This document shows, in pieces, positions 1 to 15,575 of a stretch of 64,000 nt of DNA. The stretch comes from Gentiana macrophylla (Eukaryota; Streptophyta; Magnoliopsida; Gentianales; Gentianaceae). Each line of letters begins with the position of its first letter. Positions within the stretch are counted from its first letter, which is position 1. A model generated the notes under the pieces. The model worked only from the letters and a program-made list of their open reading frames with translations. It searched no databases and had not been told where the DNA came from. The stretch spans positions 96,426,316 through 96,490,315 of the forward strand of contig CM047810.1 in NCBI GenBank assembly GCA_026214975.1. The letters run 5' to 3'. A program made the translations under genes and the position numbers.

Positions 1-1228
1 CTTGAACCACTGGCCCTTGGAGGGTTGTGTTGCCTCTTCACCAGCTACCACCACAAACACAGTCTGCCTGACTGCAAATGACAACTGTCCTTGGCAAATC
101 CTTGACCGGATAGCTTCACAGTCTAAACCTTTGACTAAGAATCAAAGTTGGGCTGAGAATCAATAAATTGATTCTTGCTTGTGGTTCTTCAAAGTGTCGA
201 ATTCTGGATTTGATCGATGTAGCTTGAACACTTGAAGAAATCTAGATATGATCTTGTTGAGCGCAGATATTGATAGCAATTCGAATGAACTAGACTTGTG
301 CACAAAAATGCTTGTAATCTTGTTAATTCGGTGTTTGATCCTTGATGCCAAGTCCTCTATTTATAGTGTGAGGTCCAACGTTCATCTTGCTTGAATTTGA
401 ATTGCATCAACATCTATATCTTCAGACGTCAGGTGTCAGTGACCGTTTTGACATGTCAGTTCTTCATCCAATAAAAATCCTTGAATTATAACGTTCGAAT
501 GTACTTTCAGTTTCTTGGATGGCTGACTATAAAACTGAGTATCCTGATCAGTTTTATACTTATTATGTCAGTTATCAGTTTGTTAACTGACTTAGAGCAT
601 TAACTGAGTTTTTACTCTTCTTCAAAACTTAGTACTCTATTTATCTGATTTTATGTGACTGAATCAGATTACATCATTCCTTAAACAAATCATCTAAGAT
701 ATCATTGTCCTTTCGATTCTTAGGTCTTCTACAAGATCCATAAAGTCAGTTGAGGCCATCACAGACTTACCTGAATTCTAACTTTACAGTCTCGGCTTTG
801 ATCTTCATAACTGAGTTTGAACCCTCACTTCTTCAGTCTTCTACAACTGAGTTTGTGTCCCTCAGTACTTCAAATAATGAGTTTGTTCCCTCAGCCTTCA
901 GTTCTAGATAAGTCAACCGAGTTTGTGTCCCTCAACGAACTTACTTTCTTCAGTTTTGAGTACGACTTCAGTTTTAGGTGTACATCTTCAGTCTTATGTC
1001 AAGTTCCAGTTATCTAGATGATTTCTAGTTTTCATTTTTACGACACTTCTATCTAATACAGTGCTTGTCTGATATAACCTATACAATTATCAGATTCTTG
1101 TAAAACCTATACATTCAGTTCTAGACATCTTTTAGCCTTTCACTATAACAGCTAGTTTCAGCACTTCATCAATGGGGTGTAAACAAATAAGATGAATCAT
1201 CATCAAACCTAAATTTTATTTCCAACAG
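1..1228 (-). mobile_element. Partial LTR of a SIRE-like Copia element
   Basis: Read on the minus strand from 1228, the sequence begins TGTTGGAAATAAAATTTAGG and continues TTTGATGATGATTC. This is the style of LTR start seen in SIRE-type plant Copia elements (lineage by family resemblance only). The boundary at 1228/1229 is sharp: beyond it the sequence is the inside of an LTR-A copy, aligned with position 8517 of the complete LTR. This element therefore inserted into that LTR, and its other end lies left of the window. The body holds many ACTGAGTTT/CAGTTCT motifs and no credible ORF. A TSD cannot be checked; the right-hand flank would be GTACG. It could instead be a solo LTR. Confidence 0.5.
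807..935. repeat. Imperfect short tandem repeats inside the left LTR
   Basis: About four units of roughly 30-40 bp, each containing GAGTTTGTGTCCCTCA or a close variant followed by a CTTCAG-type segment. They lie in the body of the minus-strand LTR and may be the repeat array often found in LTR U3 regions; that role is inference. Confidence 0.5.
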
Positions 1229-1846
1229 TACGCGATTTCTGGACGAACAAACATTTATAATCCGCATGCTTCAGTACCATACCCAATCACTACCGCATGA
1301 TTGTCCCGTGGCTAGGGGAAACCTTAATAGTGTCAAAGCATGACAATCCCCACCGTCATTCCATATAGACTCCGGTCATAAGGATAATTACACAACTACC
1401 ATATAGTGTGACACTTAACGGTGTAAATGGGTCAGTCTAACGTACGCATTCTCTAATACACGTCCACATACAGTCCAAGCGTCTCTACACTTCGATAGAC
1501 GAGATCTATCCCTGCCAATAAAGACAGAAGACATCTAATACGTGCTAGCCTGTTCGTACTATCAATGTCCTGTTTAATAGTATATAAGCCTAGAGACATT
1601 TAAGTATCAAACTTAATAAAGTGATTAGAGATTTCATCAACCATAATCGGTTATCATGGTTTCTCTATCACAGTTTAATACTAAGGACGTTATCATATAA
1701 AAATTCATAATTGGTTCTTTAAATGAACAAATATATGACAACAGAAAAGCCATTTATCATATGTATAAACATAAAGAAATAGTAGAAATGATCCGACCCG
1801 GTCGGATCCGGTCCAACCCGATTGAGTGTAGGACACTATTTCAACA
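1229..1846 (-). repeat. LARD-A left LTR (3' LTR), truncated
   Basis: Starts abruptly at GTACGCGATTTCTGG and ends CACTATTTCAACA, matching 8517-9137 of the right LTR. The missing ~1.4 kb was displaced by the LTR element at 1-1228. Confidence 0.85.
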
Positions 1847-4800
1847 ATCTCCCACTTGGCCTAAAACTAATCACTCGCACACACAAGACCAAGTTGAAAC
1901 ACAAGAATCTCATGCAATGCTCGCAACCAACCCTAGCCATGAACGGATCGCTATCCATGAGGACTCAGACTATCTTCTTACCATGCTCCAAACGACCAAG
2001 TCAAAGGAACAGCCTCAACACACACCTGAATTTCTGATGAGACCCTGGTCCTTGCTTCAAGCAATGAATCCACTTACTATATCAGCTATATAGAAAAGGT
2101 GGAAGAACCGTTCAAAGTTCAAGAATAAACCTTCTAGATCCATGTACTGCTCCCGTTGTGCCTCCAAGGTAATACTGTGTTTTGGCTCAGTTGTAGAATT
2201 TACAGTGACCCATAGCCAAGAACATTTCCAGCTCACTGTATCACTTAATCAAAGTGACTGTAAACCCAGACCATAGCTCCCACTCGCCTTCATAAGACTC
2301 AGGATATACGTCTGTATAACTATATTTATCTGATTCCAAGTTTCAATAAACTAGGAAACCATCCTTAACTTGTTTATGGATATTCTCGACATTCACCAGA
2401 TTTACTTTCATTCTTGCTCGTGACTCTTCATGGACTATGAACATCTGGCATTTCTTTTATGATGGTTCCTATCGCTGTATCAAAGGAAACCTTCCATAAG
2501 CATCATCTTTCACCTTATCTTTAGGACTAACGTCCTAACATAGATAGTTCTTGAGAACACCGGCTAGCAGTATCCCCTGTCGCGACCTATGCTAAAAAAA
2601 TTTAGCATCACATCTGATATAGGTAAACTATAAACCAACAGCAGTTGAATCTGTCACTATAGATTCTTATTTCTAAAATCAGAACTGGTAATCCAAGTGC
2701 TTTCGTAAAGACCTTGAACTACCAAACATTAATTGACTGTGACATGGGGAGATGATTCCTGAGAGAGATATTCAATACCTTACTCAAAAATCGTAACATG
2801 CTCCACTATCTATCTTGCACATTGGACATATCCATTCTTTTGAATAAATCAAACTCCTTTGATTATCAAACAAAGAAATCATCTAGAGAAACTTGTTTGA
2901 GTCCATAAATGGATCTCGTGGGCTTCATATCATGTTATCGTCTATGAACATCGCGTTGTTTGCCCAACGTCTTCAACACTATCATATAGCCATGATACGA
3001 AGTTATAACAAGCATAGTCTAAATAAAGCTAGGCTCAGCCGGAAGCATAAAGATAATTACAAGGTTTACACCCCGTACCCTTCAGCCGTCACTATAGCCT
3101 TATGGTAATCACATTACTATCCATGTCAGCCTTTCAGGGACATTCCCTCTAGGTAAGACATACTAGGTTCACAACCTGGTTGTCACTGATAGAATCTAAT
3201 TTAGATATTATGGCTCCTGGCCATATCTCTCAATCTTGCCTTTCAAACATTCCTTCATAAGTCGTGAGATATTCATTTTCAAGATGAACATACCAACAGC
3301 CTTTTCAGGCTTGAGGTTACCCACAGACTTATAGAACTTTTGTGTGCACTGAGCAATATTCTACACCTCATCACTATGTGGCGTCTGCTCACGTTCCTGT
3401 GGTTGAATATTTCCTTGTGGTTCTCAAACTACCTTTGAGATCTAAATTTTCTCCCCACTGTTTCTTTTGGAAGAAATAATTCCTCTAGAGGACAGCATGT
3501 TTGGAGACAAACACCTTTTGCTCCGCGGACAAGTAAATAACATCTAGTGTACTTGCTAAGATATCCCACGAAGTTTCATATGTCATACTAGGCTCCAAAC
3601 CTTTCTGACTTTGCCTTTGACAACTTCAAATCATCGGTTAAGATAGATTCGACATTATCCCCTTCCATATCTAATATGGAATTTGTTCAACCTTTATTCT
3701 TTAGAACTCGGTTAAGTATATGTATTGTATAAGGGCACTATCCCGAAACGGGTAAGAGATACTTTTCATGGCCTATGTCACACCTTTATCATATAAAGTG
3801 TTGTTTCTATTTTAGAAGCACAATCTGATTGTGTATCCAAAAATGGTATCCTTCATGGGGAAATCTTATTTCTTTTCAGACAACTTCTGAAACACCCTTC
3901 AGGTATTAATTAATTCAATCCAATTGAAGATTAATTCCTAAGTAGTTCATCAATCTCATATTAAATGCTAGCTCGAACTTTTTGGGCTTTCCGAATTATG
4001 CACTTTACTTAGTACACTTGACTATTTCTAAATATAGTCATAGAGATTAACAAAAGTTATATGTGGCATTAATTGTCCTGAACCAATAGACATCGGTATG
4101 TTTAGGCTTTAGACAATTTTCTAGAATTTATAACCATTTTCATAAAAAGGTATTTTAGTCCTCTTTGGATAAGATACGTATAACCCACATGATTTATAGC
4201 CATATGGTTCAGCATCATCAGAATGACGTTTGATCACACGCTTCCCTTCCGGAGAGACTATGTCTAGAACAACCATAAAGTATTAAGGATAATAGCCATA
4301 TTATTTTATAGTTGAGATCTTTCACCTATATCAACTATATAGTGACATCAATCTAGCATGTTAGATTCACTGACCTTTCTACTTTATCGGAATAACATTT
4401 ATTCCTTACAATTGAATTTTTTCATTGAACCCTAACAAACAACTGAGCTCGTGTTCTTCATAAGAACCGGAATGCAATAAAATTTATTTAGCTCATTTGT
4501 CAGTTTACCAGACTCAGAAAACAAAACCAAAAAATGTTGCAACGTTTGCTTCACTTTCGTATCTTTGTGTATTCCGCATTTTAATCTTTCTAATTTAATT
4601 ATACTCACAAGATATCATATATCTTAGAGTCGACTTTGAACTTAGATAGATTTATCTCAACACACTTGCCTAGAATAGAAACTTCAATAAGTTCTCTATT
4701 TAAGCACATGCCCTAACTTTCCTTTCTAATTCCTTGAACACTTGTAAATATTTCTTAATTTAGTCTTCATAAGACTTAAGAAAAATCACAAGAATTGTGT

Positions 4801-7124
4801 CTTCAATTTTCTTTCATAAAGAAAATCCAATGTTTGTTAAATACTCTATTTAACCTTTTGAATCATATTCAAAACATGAACTATATAATTTACTTTCAAG
4901 CAATGATTAAAGAATTAAGTCGATACATAAATCTTACAATTTTGAAAACAACATTTCCTAAATTCGACGTGGTCATCCATATCCAATCCATCCAATGTTT
5001 GAATAATCATCATCTTATGACGGAGTGACCCATTGGATATCATTATGTCAAATATGTGAGCTTCCATTAATAATTAAAGTCTTAGAGGACTCCATCACAT
5101 ATGTAGCCTCCTTGTCTTCAACTACGAAAACGCGATTGCTCGTGTCATTGCTTATTTTAAAAGGATTAAAACTACTTAATCATATTTGAGAACGTTTCTC
5201 AAAATGTAACAGACATAATTTGGTTTTACTAATCGAGAATAAAAATATAAATATAAAAGTTTGCTAAAACTACAACATAAAATAAAGATAAAAGAGTGTT
5301 ATTATTTATACATGCAAAATCAAAGATGGTCTTTAGGATTATGATTTTGCTTCCACTAGTCAACTACTCCCAATTGACTTTCAAAAATCATTCAAAAATT
5401 ATTTAGTGGCTGGAATCCTATCTAGTTGACTCGATCCCCGACGTGAGCCTCTCGACTGGGTCAATTTCGACGAGTAGGTACTTCTTACCAATCGCGTCCA
5501 ACGCGACTTCCAGTGGTTTGACTAGTCAACTCTTTGACAATTCACATCGTCTATGTGATCGTCAACCTTATGTCTCTAAAATCAGATGGTCCTGACGTGG
5601 CCCAATCACCGCAAGATTCTTAGTCGAGTCGTAACCCAAGTATTAATGAGATCTCATAACGATCATATCTCGATAATGACGATATACCCGAGGTAGGTCA
5701 ACTCCCGACATGGGCCGATCAGTTGGATCCGAACAAGGGCTCTTCAATGTCACTATAATATTAGGAGACATATTATAACTCGATTTTTGTTGTGGGAGTA
5801 ATTTTAAATTAATTCACTTAATTAATTCTCTTAATTAATTTAATTATGGTCTCATTATGTATATCTATCTCTATAGACATACATCCTACACATTCATCTA
5901 GATCGTGCATAGTTATGCATCTATCGTATCATATAAAATAAATACAAGCACAAAATAAATAAATGCATAAAGTAACCGGTATGATCATGGAATTTTCCTA
6001 GGTGCGGTTTCGAATACAAACTGATGAAACCGCGGGTCACAATCTAAAGGTAGCTGCAACCGCCAATAGGATCTTTACTGCTCCATTCTCCAATGGGATC
6101 TTTATTTTTTGTCTTTCTTTGGTCTCCATCTTCTGCTCCATTCTTGTTGCATTTAATTCTATCTAATAAAATAAATACACCCGCCGCACAGGGGGGAGCT
6201 TACGGGAATGGGAAGAATGCAGAAAATAAACTAGGTTACGTTTTTCATAACGGCCTAAGACAATTTCTAAACCAACAGAAAAATTAAATCATTCACATCT
6301 ATCCAAATGGTAGAGTCCATGATCAATCGGGGTCCATATAATCATATTATATCTACTATATCTAATCCATACAATAACATCTTATGAAAAAGATAAAATA
6401 AAAAACTAACAACTTGCGTCTTAATTAATCGATTAACGTTTAATCAATTAAATAATTTTACCCAATCAATTAAGTAATTAACATTTAATTAATTAATGAT
6501 TTTAATCGAAATAAAATTAACGATTAATTTTAAACCGATTTCAATTTTAATTTTAATTAATTAGAACTATTCCAAAAATAAATCAAAATTAAAATTAAGC
6601 CTCTTTTTGTTTCTTTCCTTTTGATTCCTAATAAAAAAAATGATGCCTTTGGTTTCCTAAACCAAAATACATCTCCCTTGGCCCTTTTCAAAATCAAAAT
6701 TTTGAAAAGGGCCTAGGCCTACTCCCAACAAAATTTGGAATGACCTAGATTATTTAAAGGCAAATCATATTTACCAAATAATGTCATATGGCATCCCAAT
6801 AGGTCCAAACTATTTGAATCATTAGTTGACAACATAACATTAACTTAAACAAAAGAGGAATTATCAATCACAACTATGAACCATATAGAAACACAAATAC
6901 ACAAAAAAATGGAGATCCACCAAAAGAAGCACCAATGACGCCGACCGCCCGGGTGAAGCCGCCACGAACGGCCGAGCACCCCAAAAGCCGACTCTTTTTT
7001 TTTTTCGTGTATCGTTTTGCAAATCAAAAATCTTTCATCTTTTAATTATTTGATTTAAACGATAAAATTAACTACGCAAATTAACATGCTTATTGTTTAA
7101 GCTCGAAGCTCGCTCTGATACCAC
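1847..7124 (-). other. LARD-A non-coding interior
   Basis: About 5.3 kb of AT-rich sequence with no credible protein-coding region on either strand. The largest open stretches are about 60-110 codons and match no retroelement domain I know. The first bases, ATCTCCCACTTGG, are the complement of a polypurine tract AAGTGGGAGAT placed directly before the 3' LTR in element sense. The other end carries the primer site. It is read here as packaged non-coding template RNA of a non-autonomous element. Confidence 0.75.
7111..7123 (-). promoter_or_regulatory. LARD-A primer binding site (tRNA-iMet type)
   Basis: The minus strand reads TGGTATCAGAGCG, one base from the LTR end. This is the usual plant PBS complementary to the 3' end of initiator tRNA-Met. 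It fixes the element orientation as minus. Confidence 0.85.
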
Positions 7125-7911
7125 TGTTAGGAAATCTACGCGGGAACGCAGCGGAATTCAAAATTTTATTTCCTTTTAACCAGGATCGACTTCGTTTAAG
7201 AAATAAACAAAATAAGCTAGTAGACGGTGGTTACCTTGCTTGATCTAAAAGATCGACGCTTTGACCGTCTAAGGAGAGTAGTGGAGCATGGAGCCGCCCA
7301 ACCGTTCGGGCTCTACCGGTGATCCACACGAACAGCACGCTGGAATCTCATCATGGATTGCTACTAGAAAAAATTGGTTGCTAGACAAGCCTTTTCCCTC
7401 TCTCTAATCTCTCTCTAAGAAGCTTCCTATTTTTCACAAGAACAATTAGTTCTTGGAATTGTGATGATCAAAAGAGTTAGCCAAGCCTCCATCAAATAGG
7501 GTGACATGCGCCCCTGCAGTTCCCAATCTGATTGAGATTAGCTTCCTAGTAGATTGAGGAGAAAGAAAACATTTTCCTAATAAAATAAGGAAAATACATT
7601 TGATTGATTTATCTCATTTAATATTCAACATCTTATATTAAATATTTTCCCAAGATATATATTGACAATATCTTATATTGAATATATCTTTATCTTATTA
7701 CCATACATCATTTTACACATGTGTGCAAATCTATATTCATTAATATCTAATATTAATATAAGGTAATACAATTTATATTATTGATTGATGTGCACAAACC
7801 AAATATATCTTATATAGTTAGAAAGAGGCGCCATACATATATGTATATCCAAATATATGTTTAATCAATTAATATAATAACATGATTAATTAATTTACAA
7901 AATACATGTAT

Positions 7912-7967
<56 letters not shown>

Positions 7968-9137
7968 CATACACATACATTATGTGTATATTTAATTAAT
8001 TAACATAATTAATATCATGTATTATATTTATTCATAATAAATAAATACCAACATATTAATTTACCACTATAACCCTTATAGTATGAGATAAATTCTTTCC
8101 TTATTTGGTTATCAACTATAACCGCATTTTAATCCGGCTAGATGTTCTTATGTGTGTGACCCGATAGGCTTCCGAATATGTTGGCCGCAGACACAAAGTG
8201 CAAATTACGAAAATGCCCTTCATGCCTAACGATCACGGGATAGCGTCTAGCAACACACCATGACCCCCAATCATCGGAAGAGTCAAATGCAATGACTACT
8301 ACCTTTCATGTGAAATAGTTACCGTGTAAATAGAATCCTATCGCTGTAATAATATCCATATGGTCGTTTGTCGAGTGTTAAACATCAACGACCGTATCTT
8401 ATAATCTGAATATCATGCTCTCTTGAAGTAACTCATTTACTTTCACTTTGCAAAGATTCACGAGAGTAAGACATCCCTTATAAGAAGGCCCTTTCGGATA
8501 TTCACCCCTACTATTAGGGTACGCGATTTCTGGACGAACAAACATGTATACTCCACATGCTTCAGTATCATACCCAATCACTACCGCATGATAGCCCCGT
8601 GGCTAGGGGAAACCTCAATAGTGTCAAAGCATGATAATCCACACCGTGATGCCATGTAGACTCCGGTCCTAAGGATAATTACACAACCGCCACATTGTGT
8701 GACGCTTAACAGTGTAAGTGGGTCAGTCTAACGTACGCATTCTCTAATACATGTCCACGTACAATCCAATCGTCTCTACACTTCGATAGACGAGATCTAT
8801 CCCTGCCCTTAAAGACAGAAGACATCTAACACGTGCTAGCCTGTCCGTACTATCAATGTCCTGTTTAAAAGTACATAAGCCTAGAGACATTTAAGTATCA
8901 AACTTAATAAAGTGATTAGAGATCTCATCAACCATAATCGCCTCTCATGGTTTCTCTTTCACATTTTAATAATAAGGATGTTATCATATAAAAATTCATA
9001 ATTGGTTCTTTAAATGAACAAATATATGGCAACGGAAAAGCCATTTATCATATGTATAAACATAAAGAAATAGTAGAAATGATCCGACCCGGTCGAATCC
9101 GGTCCTACCCGATTGGGTTTAGGATACTATTTCAACA
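7125..9137 (-). repeat. LARD-A right LTR (5' LTR), complete
   Basis: A 2013 bp LTR bounded TGTTAGGAAATCTACG...CACTATTTCAACA on the plus strand. Solo copies of the same family occur at 9768-11751 and, inverted, at 23571-25541. It contains an (AT)n microsatellite and several oligo-AT tracts. Confidence 0.88.
7915..7964. repeat. (AT)n microsatellite in LTR-A
   Basis: About 25 uninterrupted AT dinucleotides. The solo LTR-A at 9768-11751 has an (AC)n(AT)n tract in the corresponding part, so the tract has expanded independently between copies. Confidence 0.95.
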
Positions 9138-9299
9138 TTAACTACTCACGTCGTAAACGAGAGGATAGCCATAAACCTAGCCGATTATTACGTGTAGTAC
9201 CTTTTGAGGTTGTCCACATGCCATGGTCTGTCAAGCTCGGTGCCATGTTGATCTTTGAGGATATTAGTCCCTTTTTTTATCTCTCTGGTGACCTGACAT

Positions 9300-9767
9300 G
9301 GACCTTCCCAGTTCACCGTAAGCTTGCCCCTATCGGGCTGAAGACCAGCGGCCTTCCATTTCGAAGAACGAAATCACCGACCTTAATTGAGTGGTCACAG
9401 ATTCTCTTGTCGTGATATCGCTTAGCGATTTGCTTATGATTCACGAGCCGATGGTATGTCACTAATATTTTTTCCTCCGCTAGGTCGAGGTCGATCTGTA
9501 TATTGAGCAGATTGTTCGTCGGATTGTACTTAGCGACCCTAATACTTGGGAGCGCCATTTAAACAGGAGTCGTGGCCTCCGATCCATACGTTAGAGCAAA
9601 TGGTGTTTCTCCAGTGGGTGTTTTGATCATGGTGCGGAGTGTCCATAGTATGAGGGACAGCTCATCGACCCATCCACCTGCGGTTGCTTTGTCACTCACA
9701 CTCTTTTTAAGCATTTTGATTATTTGCTTATTGTCGGCCTCGGGTTGGCCATTACCCTGGGGATAAG
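9300..9767 (-). pseudogene. Gypsy integrase, C-terminal half (copy 1)
   Basis: The minus-strand translation of about 9559-9767 has GNGQPEADNKQIIK, carrying the catalytic E region of the DDE integrase core. It continues with GGWVDELSLILWTLRTMIKT and FALTYGSEA, typical of plant Gypsy integrases. The next stretch (9313-9558) has IRVAKYN, HDKRICDHSIKVGDFVLR and FSPIGASLR, which is the integrase C-terminal DNA-binding part. The upstream part of the domain lies beyond the solo LTR, at 11757-12420. Small frameshifts are present. Matches copy 2 at 29400-29960. Confidence 0.75.
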
Positions 9768-11751
<1,984 letters not shown>

Positions 11752-11756
11752 ATAAG

Positions 11757-12420
11757 CTTCTGATGATTGCCAGTGTTTGTCGATATATTCTCTACAAAAA
11801 TTTGAGAACTAATCCCTGAGCGTAGTGCGTGATGCATCTGGCCACAATCGCGGGATGCGAACCGAGACCATATATGGCCGTGTAAGAAATGAGACCGCAT
11901 CCCTTGCTCTTATCTTGGCTAAGGGGTTTTAGCCTCAATCCACTTCATAAAATAGTCTCAGCCACTATGATAACATTGCATCCACCCCTTCCATAGGGAA
12001 GGGTTCGTTAAGATCGAGTCCCCACTTGTCGAAAGGCCAGGGTGAGACCACAATGCTTTGTTCTACAGATGGTAGTCTCGGGATGTCCGCATATATATAT
12101 TTCTGGCATTCCGGACATTCTCTAACCAATGTTTCCGAGTCCTTTATGATTGACGGCCAGTAATACCCCACGGTTATAACCTTTTGAGCTAAGGAGAGAC
12201 TAGCGGGGTGGCCCCTACACACTCCTTGGTGAAACTCTACGAGGATTTTCTTGCTTTCTTCTTTTTGGACACATCTCAACAAAGGTTTAGAGGCAGACCT
12301 TCTGTAAAGTACTCCATCATCTATGATATATCTGGCTGCTCTTCTTTTGAGGGCGCGAGCTTTATCTGTGTCCGCAGGCTAGGTGCTTGATTCTACGTAA
12401 TCTTGAACCTCATCGATCCA
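11757..12420 (-). pseudogene. Gypsy integrase, zinc-binding and N-terminal core part (copy 1)
   Basis: The minus-strand translation of 11965-12282 contains LLRCV-type sequence, HQGVCRGHPASLSLAQKV, YYWPSIIKDSETLVRECPECQK (the H2C2 zinc-binding module) and SPWPFDKWGLDLNEPFP, which holds the first catalytic Asp region. The second catalytic Asp segment (11757-11900) is degraded by stops. LARD-B lies upstream of this piece in gene sense and the solo LTR-A downstream. Colinear with 29960-30562 of copy 2. Confidence 0.75.
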
Positions 12421-12625
12421 ACTTGGAGCTGGTGCAGGTGCATCGATATCCATGATTTCTGAATTCTCAGTTGATGGACCTGAAAGATACTCAATCATGA
12501 TCGAGGATTAGCAACTTCATCATCCAAGGATAGATTGGATAGATAGTCAGCCCGCCCATTATTTTCTCTTCCGATTTTAATGAATTCGTAATAGTTGAAG
12601 CCGGATCTCATTCGTCTGACAATCT

Positions 12626-14428
12626 TGTTAGATGTAATATCGCCGGATGGATCAAGATCCACCTGATTACGCAGCGGAATAGTATAGATCTAGATCTAGT
12701 CAACCAAAATACATAAAATAATAGATCTAAACCTACAAGGGGGTTTAGATTGTTTACCAGTTTATGGTGTATAAACGTCAAGAACAATCTTCAATCCAAG
12801 CTACTCGATCCAATGAGATGCCACCGTCTTCCAACGTGTATCTCCAAGCAACACCAAGTGGATGGTGTTTCAAGCCGCCGGACCTCCTTGATATGCTACC
12901 TTAGAAAACCCGAAGTTTTCTAAAACTCGAACCCAAAGAAAATAGCCGAAAATTCTAAGTTATTTTCCATGCAATATTTCGAAATTTGTATTGTGTCATA
13001 AGGCTTGGGAGAACTCTCTTTATATAGGAGAGTAATCATTGTCCTCCAAGGATTTAATAATTAAGATATAATTATTAGATTAATCCTTATTCCAAATAAA
13101 AGATAAATAAAATAATTATCCCAAACAAATTAGGATAAATTATATTATTATCTAATATTTCATGAATTATCATTTAACAAATAAAAGATAAATCACATGT
13201 TAAATAATTATCCAAGAAAACTAATTCCTTAATAATCATTTAATACAAAATGCGCCCCACCCTTAGTAAATAAAGTCCATGCGCATTTTTCTAGACACAT
13301 TGGGCCGAGTCCACGAAAAATTTCTTTTCCATGTATTTAATTATCTAGTCCAACTAAACAATTAATCCACATATCTATTAAACAGTTCAATCCAACTATT
13401 TAATATTAATTGAGGTGAAATGACGAGAAAACATATGCTATGTTAGGAGCCACGTCGGGGACCATGGGCCCATATTCAGTAGCTACAATAAATTAAATAA
13501 AATTATTCGTCAGACCGAACAATAATATTCAATCTATTAATTCCGGGATAACACCACCATAAACCCGAAACTGAACTCTACTGAATATAGATATAAACTT
13601 ACACTCAATTTTGAGTCATAAGGTGTCCACCGATATAATCATTACATACGGATAAATCATTCATAGACTGTTCACTTCGATTCGGGATATTTCCGTAAAC
13701 CCTTCTCGAAACATATTATCCTTATTTACCATTAACCCCCTAGTGATCAATTAGTTCATAACCAATATGATATGAACTGGGCCTATCGATCAGTTTCTAG
13801 GTTAACAAATAAGGGAACTGTCTGTCTACTTTCCGGGGGAAGGAATGGATTCCATATCTGTGATAGCACAGACTACTCACTCATCCTAGAATAGAGCCAA
13901 TGAGAAGTGTTGGACCACATACTATGAAGTGATCCTTACTAACACATCAAATCCTGCCCTAGTCTAAGCAGTTGTCTGTGATCACCTCAGGATTGAGATT
14001 AATCCATATATGATCATCTTGTGATTCGATAAGACTTCTCGATTATGGAATTATATCGAGAACTCAAATCAAATCGGTCCATCCTTATATGATTATCATC
14101 ATATATAAATACCCCATTAGGTACCCTATTACCGACAGTCCGGATAAGACTGTCACACCGTAAAGTGTTCTGGGCGTATTATTAGCATATTAATCATGAG
14201 ACCCGTACTCAGATTAATCAACGCTACGGACTAAGTTAATTTTAAGTACATCTCACTAACTCAATCCTCTTGTGTATAGCCATACACTGAGTTATGTGAT
14301 TACATAAACGAGGTACTTAAGGTTTTCAGTAGTGTCTTAATTATAAGCATACATGCATATAATAAGATGAATTATTAATTCTGTCCTAAAACAATTAGAT
14401 AATTGTCTTTCGGGCACTACACCTAACA
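12626..14428 (-). repeat. LARD-B left LTR (3' LTR)
   Basis: An 1803 bp LTR. It shares several blocks with the LTRs of LARD-C, for example CGGGGACCATG and CACCATAAACCC, showing that families B and C are related. Confidence 0.92.
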
Positions 14429-15352
14429 ATCTCCCACTTGCACGAAAGGCAAGTGGATTAATTGTTTTAGAGCACACCCCTTTATATCTATATCTACAAC
14501 ATTCTCCCACTTGCTCAAAACAAGTGAGACGTATCCCTCAAATCTGTACCCTCCAAGCGCATCTTAGTAATTCATCCTTCCAAGCACGACAGGAGTGTGT
14601 CGCCGCAGGGTAGGTCAGTGACCCGGCGCATACTTAGAATCCGAACACCATGTGACTCGGTACACTGATCAGGTAGGTTGTCGGCTTGAGTCAATCTTTG
14701 GGATCTAAACGTCGCCTTTCCATCTAATCCGGTGGTACACTTTCAATATGCCTTTGAGTCAACACTGAGGACAAAATCAACTTAACGATCATCCTTAATC
14801 CGACCTAAAGCCAGAATCAGTGTTATCACTTATATTCTTGAATATACTAGCATATTATTCCTCATTCTCCCGAAGAGACTTGAGGATTCACTAAACATCC
14901 CATTTAGTATTCATCCATGAGTTTAGATAATCATTCACGAGAGGTAGGGTAGACTACATCGTTGAATCTTTGCATAAATGCAAGAAGATCTTAACCATGT
15001 GAATGGATGGGATTCCTAATGATCGATTCTCACGAATTTGAGCGAATCAAATCCTTTAGAATGAATCCCGATGGCATGTCAGACTCTGACTTTAGATAAC
15101 ACACCCATGTTGTTTCCAACTGTTTCAGTGTTACCATTCACAAACACTAATCTACATACTACTTTACTAATATCGAAGCCCAGTCTACGAAAGACTTATC
15201 AATATTCTGGTCAAGTCCACATATTAAAATATATGACTTTTAAATGACCTAAAGGTTTGCTTTTATCCCCAAAGGATATAAGCTATGGCGGGCATCCTGC
15301 CAAAGGTTCTATCTGAATAAATTTAAGACACCGTTAGTCTCGCAAAAAGGTC

Positions 15353-15575
15353 TTAGGGAATCACCCCTATTTCCTGCTTTGTAACGAATCAGTTATTTGT
15401 TCTTAGCTAAAACCCTTATGTTCTGAATGAATTCAGATTCCGTTGTTCGGAAAGGAAGTCTTAGGGAATCACCCATATTTCCCGCTTTCTGACGAAATCA
15501 AGCAAGACTGAGTGGTAAGAGAGATCACGGTCTGGTTAACTCTCTACCTTTTAGGGAATCACCCCTAAATTACTC
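15353..15575. repeat. Three dispersed TTAGGGAATCACCC boxes in LARD-B
   Basis: The boxes start at 15353, 15461 and 15551, with spacings of 108 and 90 bp. The equivalent LARD-C boxes are near 43173, 43278 and 43371 (spacings about 105 and 93). Conserved number and spacing in non-coding sequence of two families suggests an RNA or DNA function, which is unproven. Confidence 0.65.

Larger units (their letters stand above)
1229..9137 (-). mobile_element. ORF-less LTR retrotransposon, family A (LARD-A), left LTR truncated
   Basis: Two LTR copies flank a 5.3 kb interior. The left copy (1229-1846) matches the distal 620 bp of the right copy (7125-9137). Orientation is minus: the primer site TGGTATCAGAGCG, complementary to initiator tRNA-Met, abuts the right LTR, and the polypurine tract AAGTGGGAGAT abuts the left LTR. 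The interior has no ORF resembling gag, protease, integrase, RT or RNase H, which fits a large retrotransposon derivative moved in trans. In the first 105 aligned LTR bases I count about seven mismatches, so this is an older insertion than LARD-B or LARD-C. The right flank is TTAAC (9138-9142); the matching left TSD copy would lie outside the window. Confidence 0.85.

Noticed and set aside
1761..2093. A 110-codon ORF spanning the LTR/interior boundary of LARD-A
   Set aside because: It crosses the LTR end and polypurine tract and is not kept in the other LTR-A copies.
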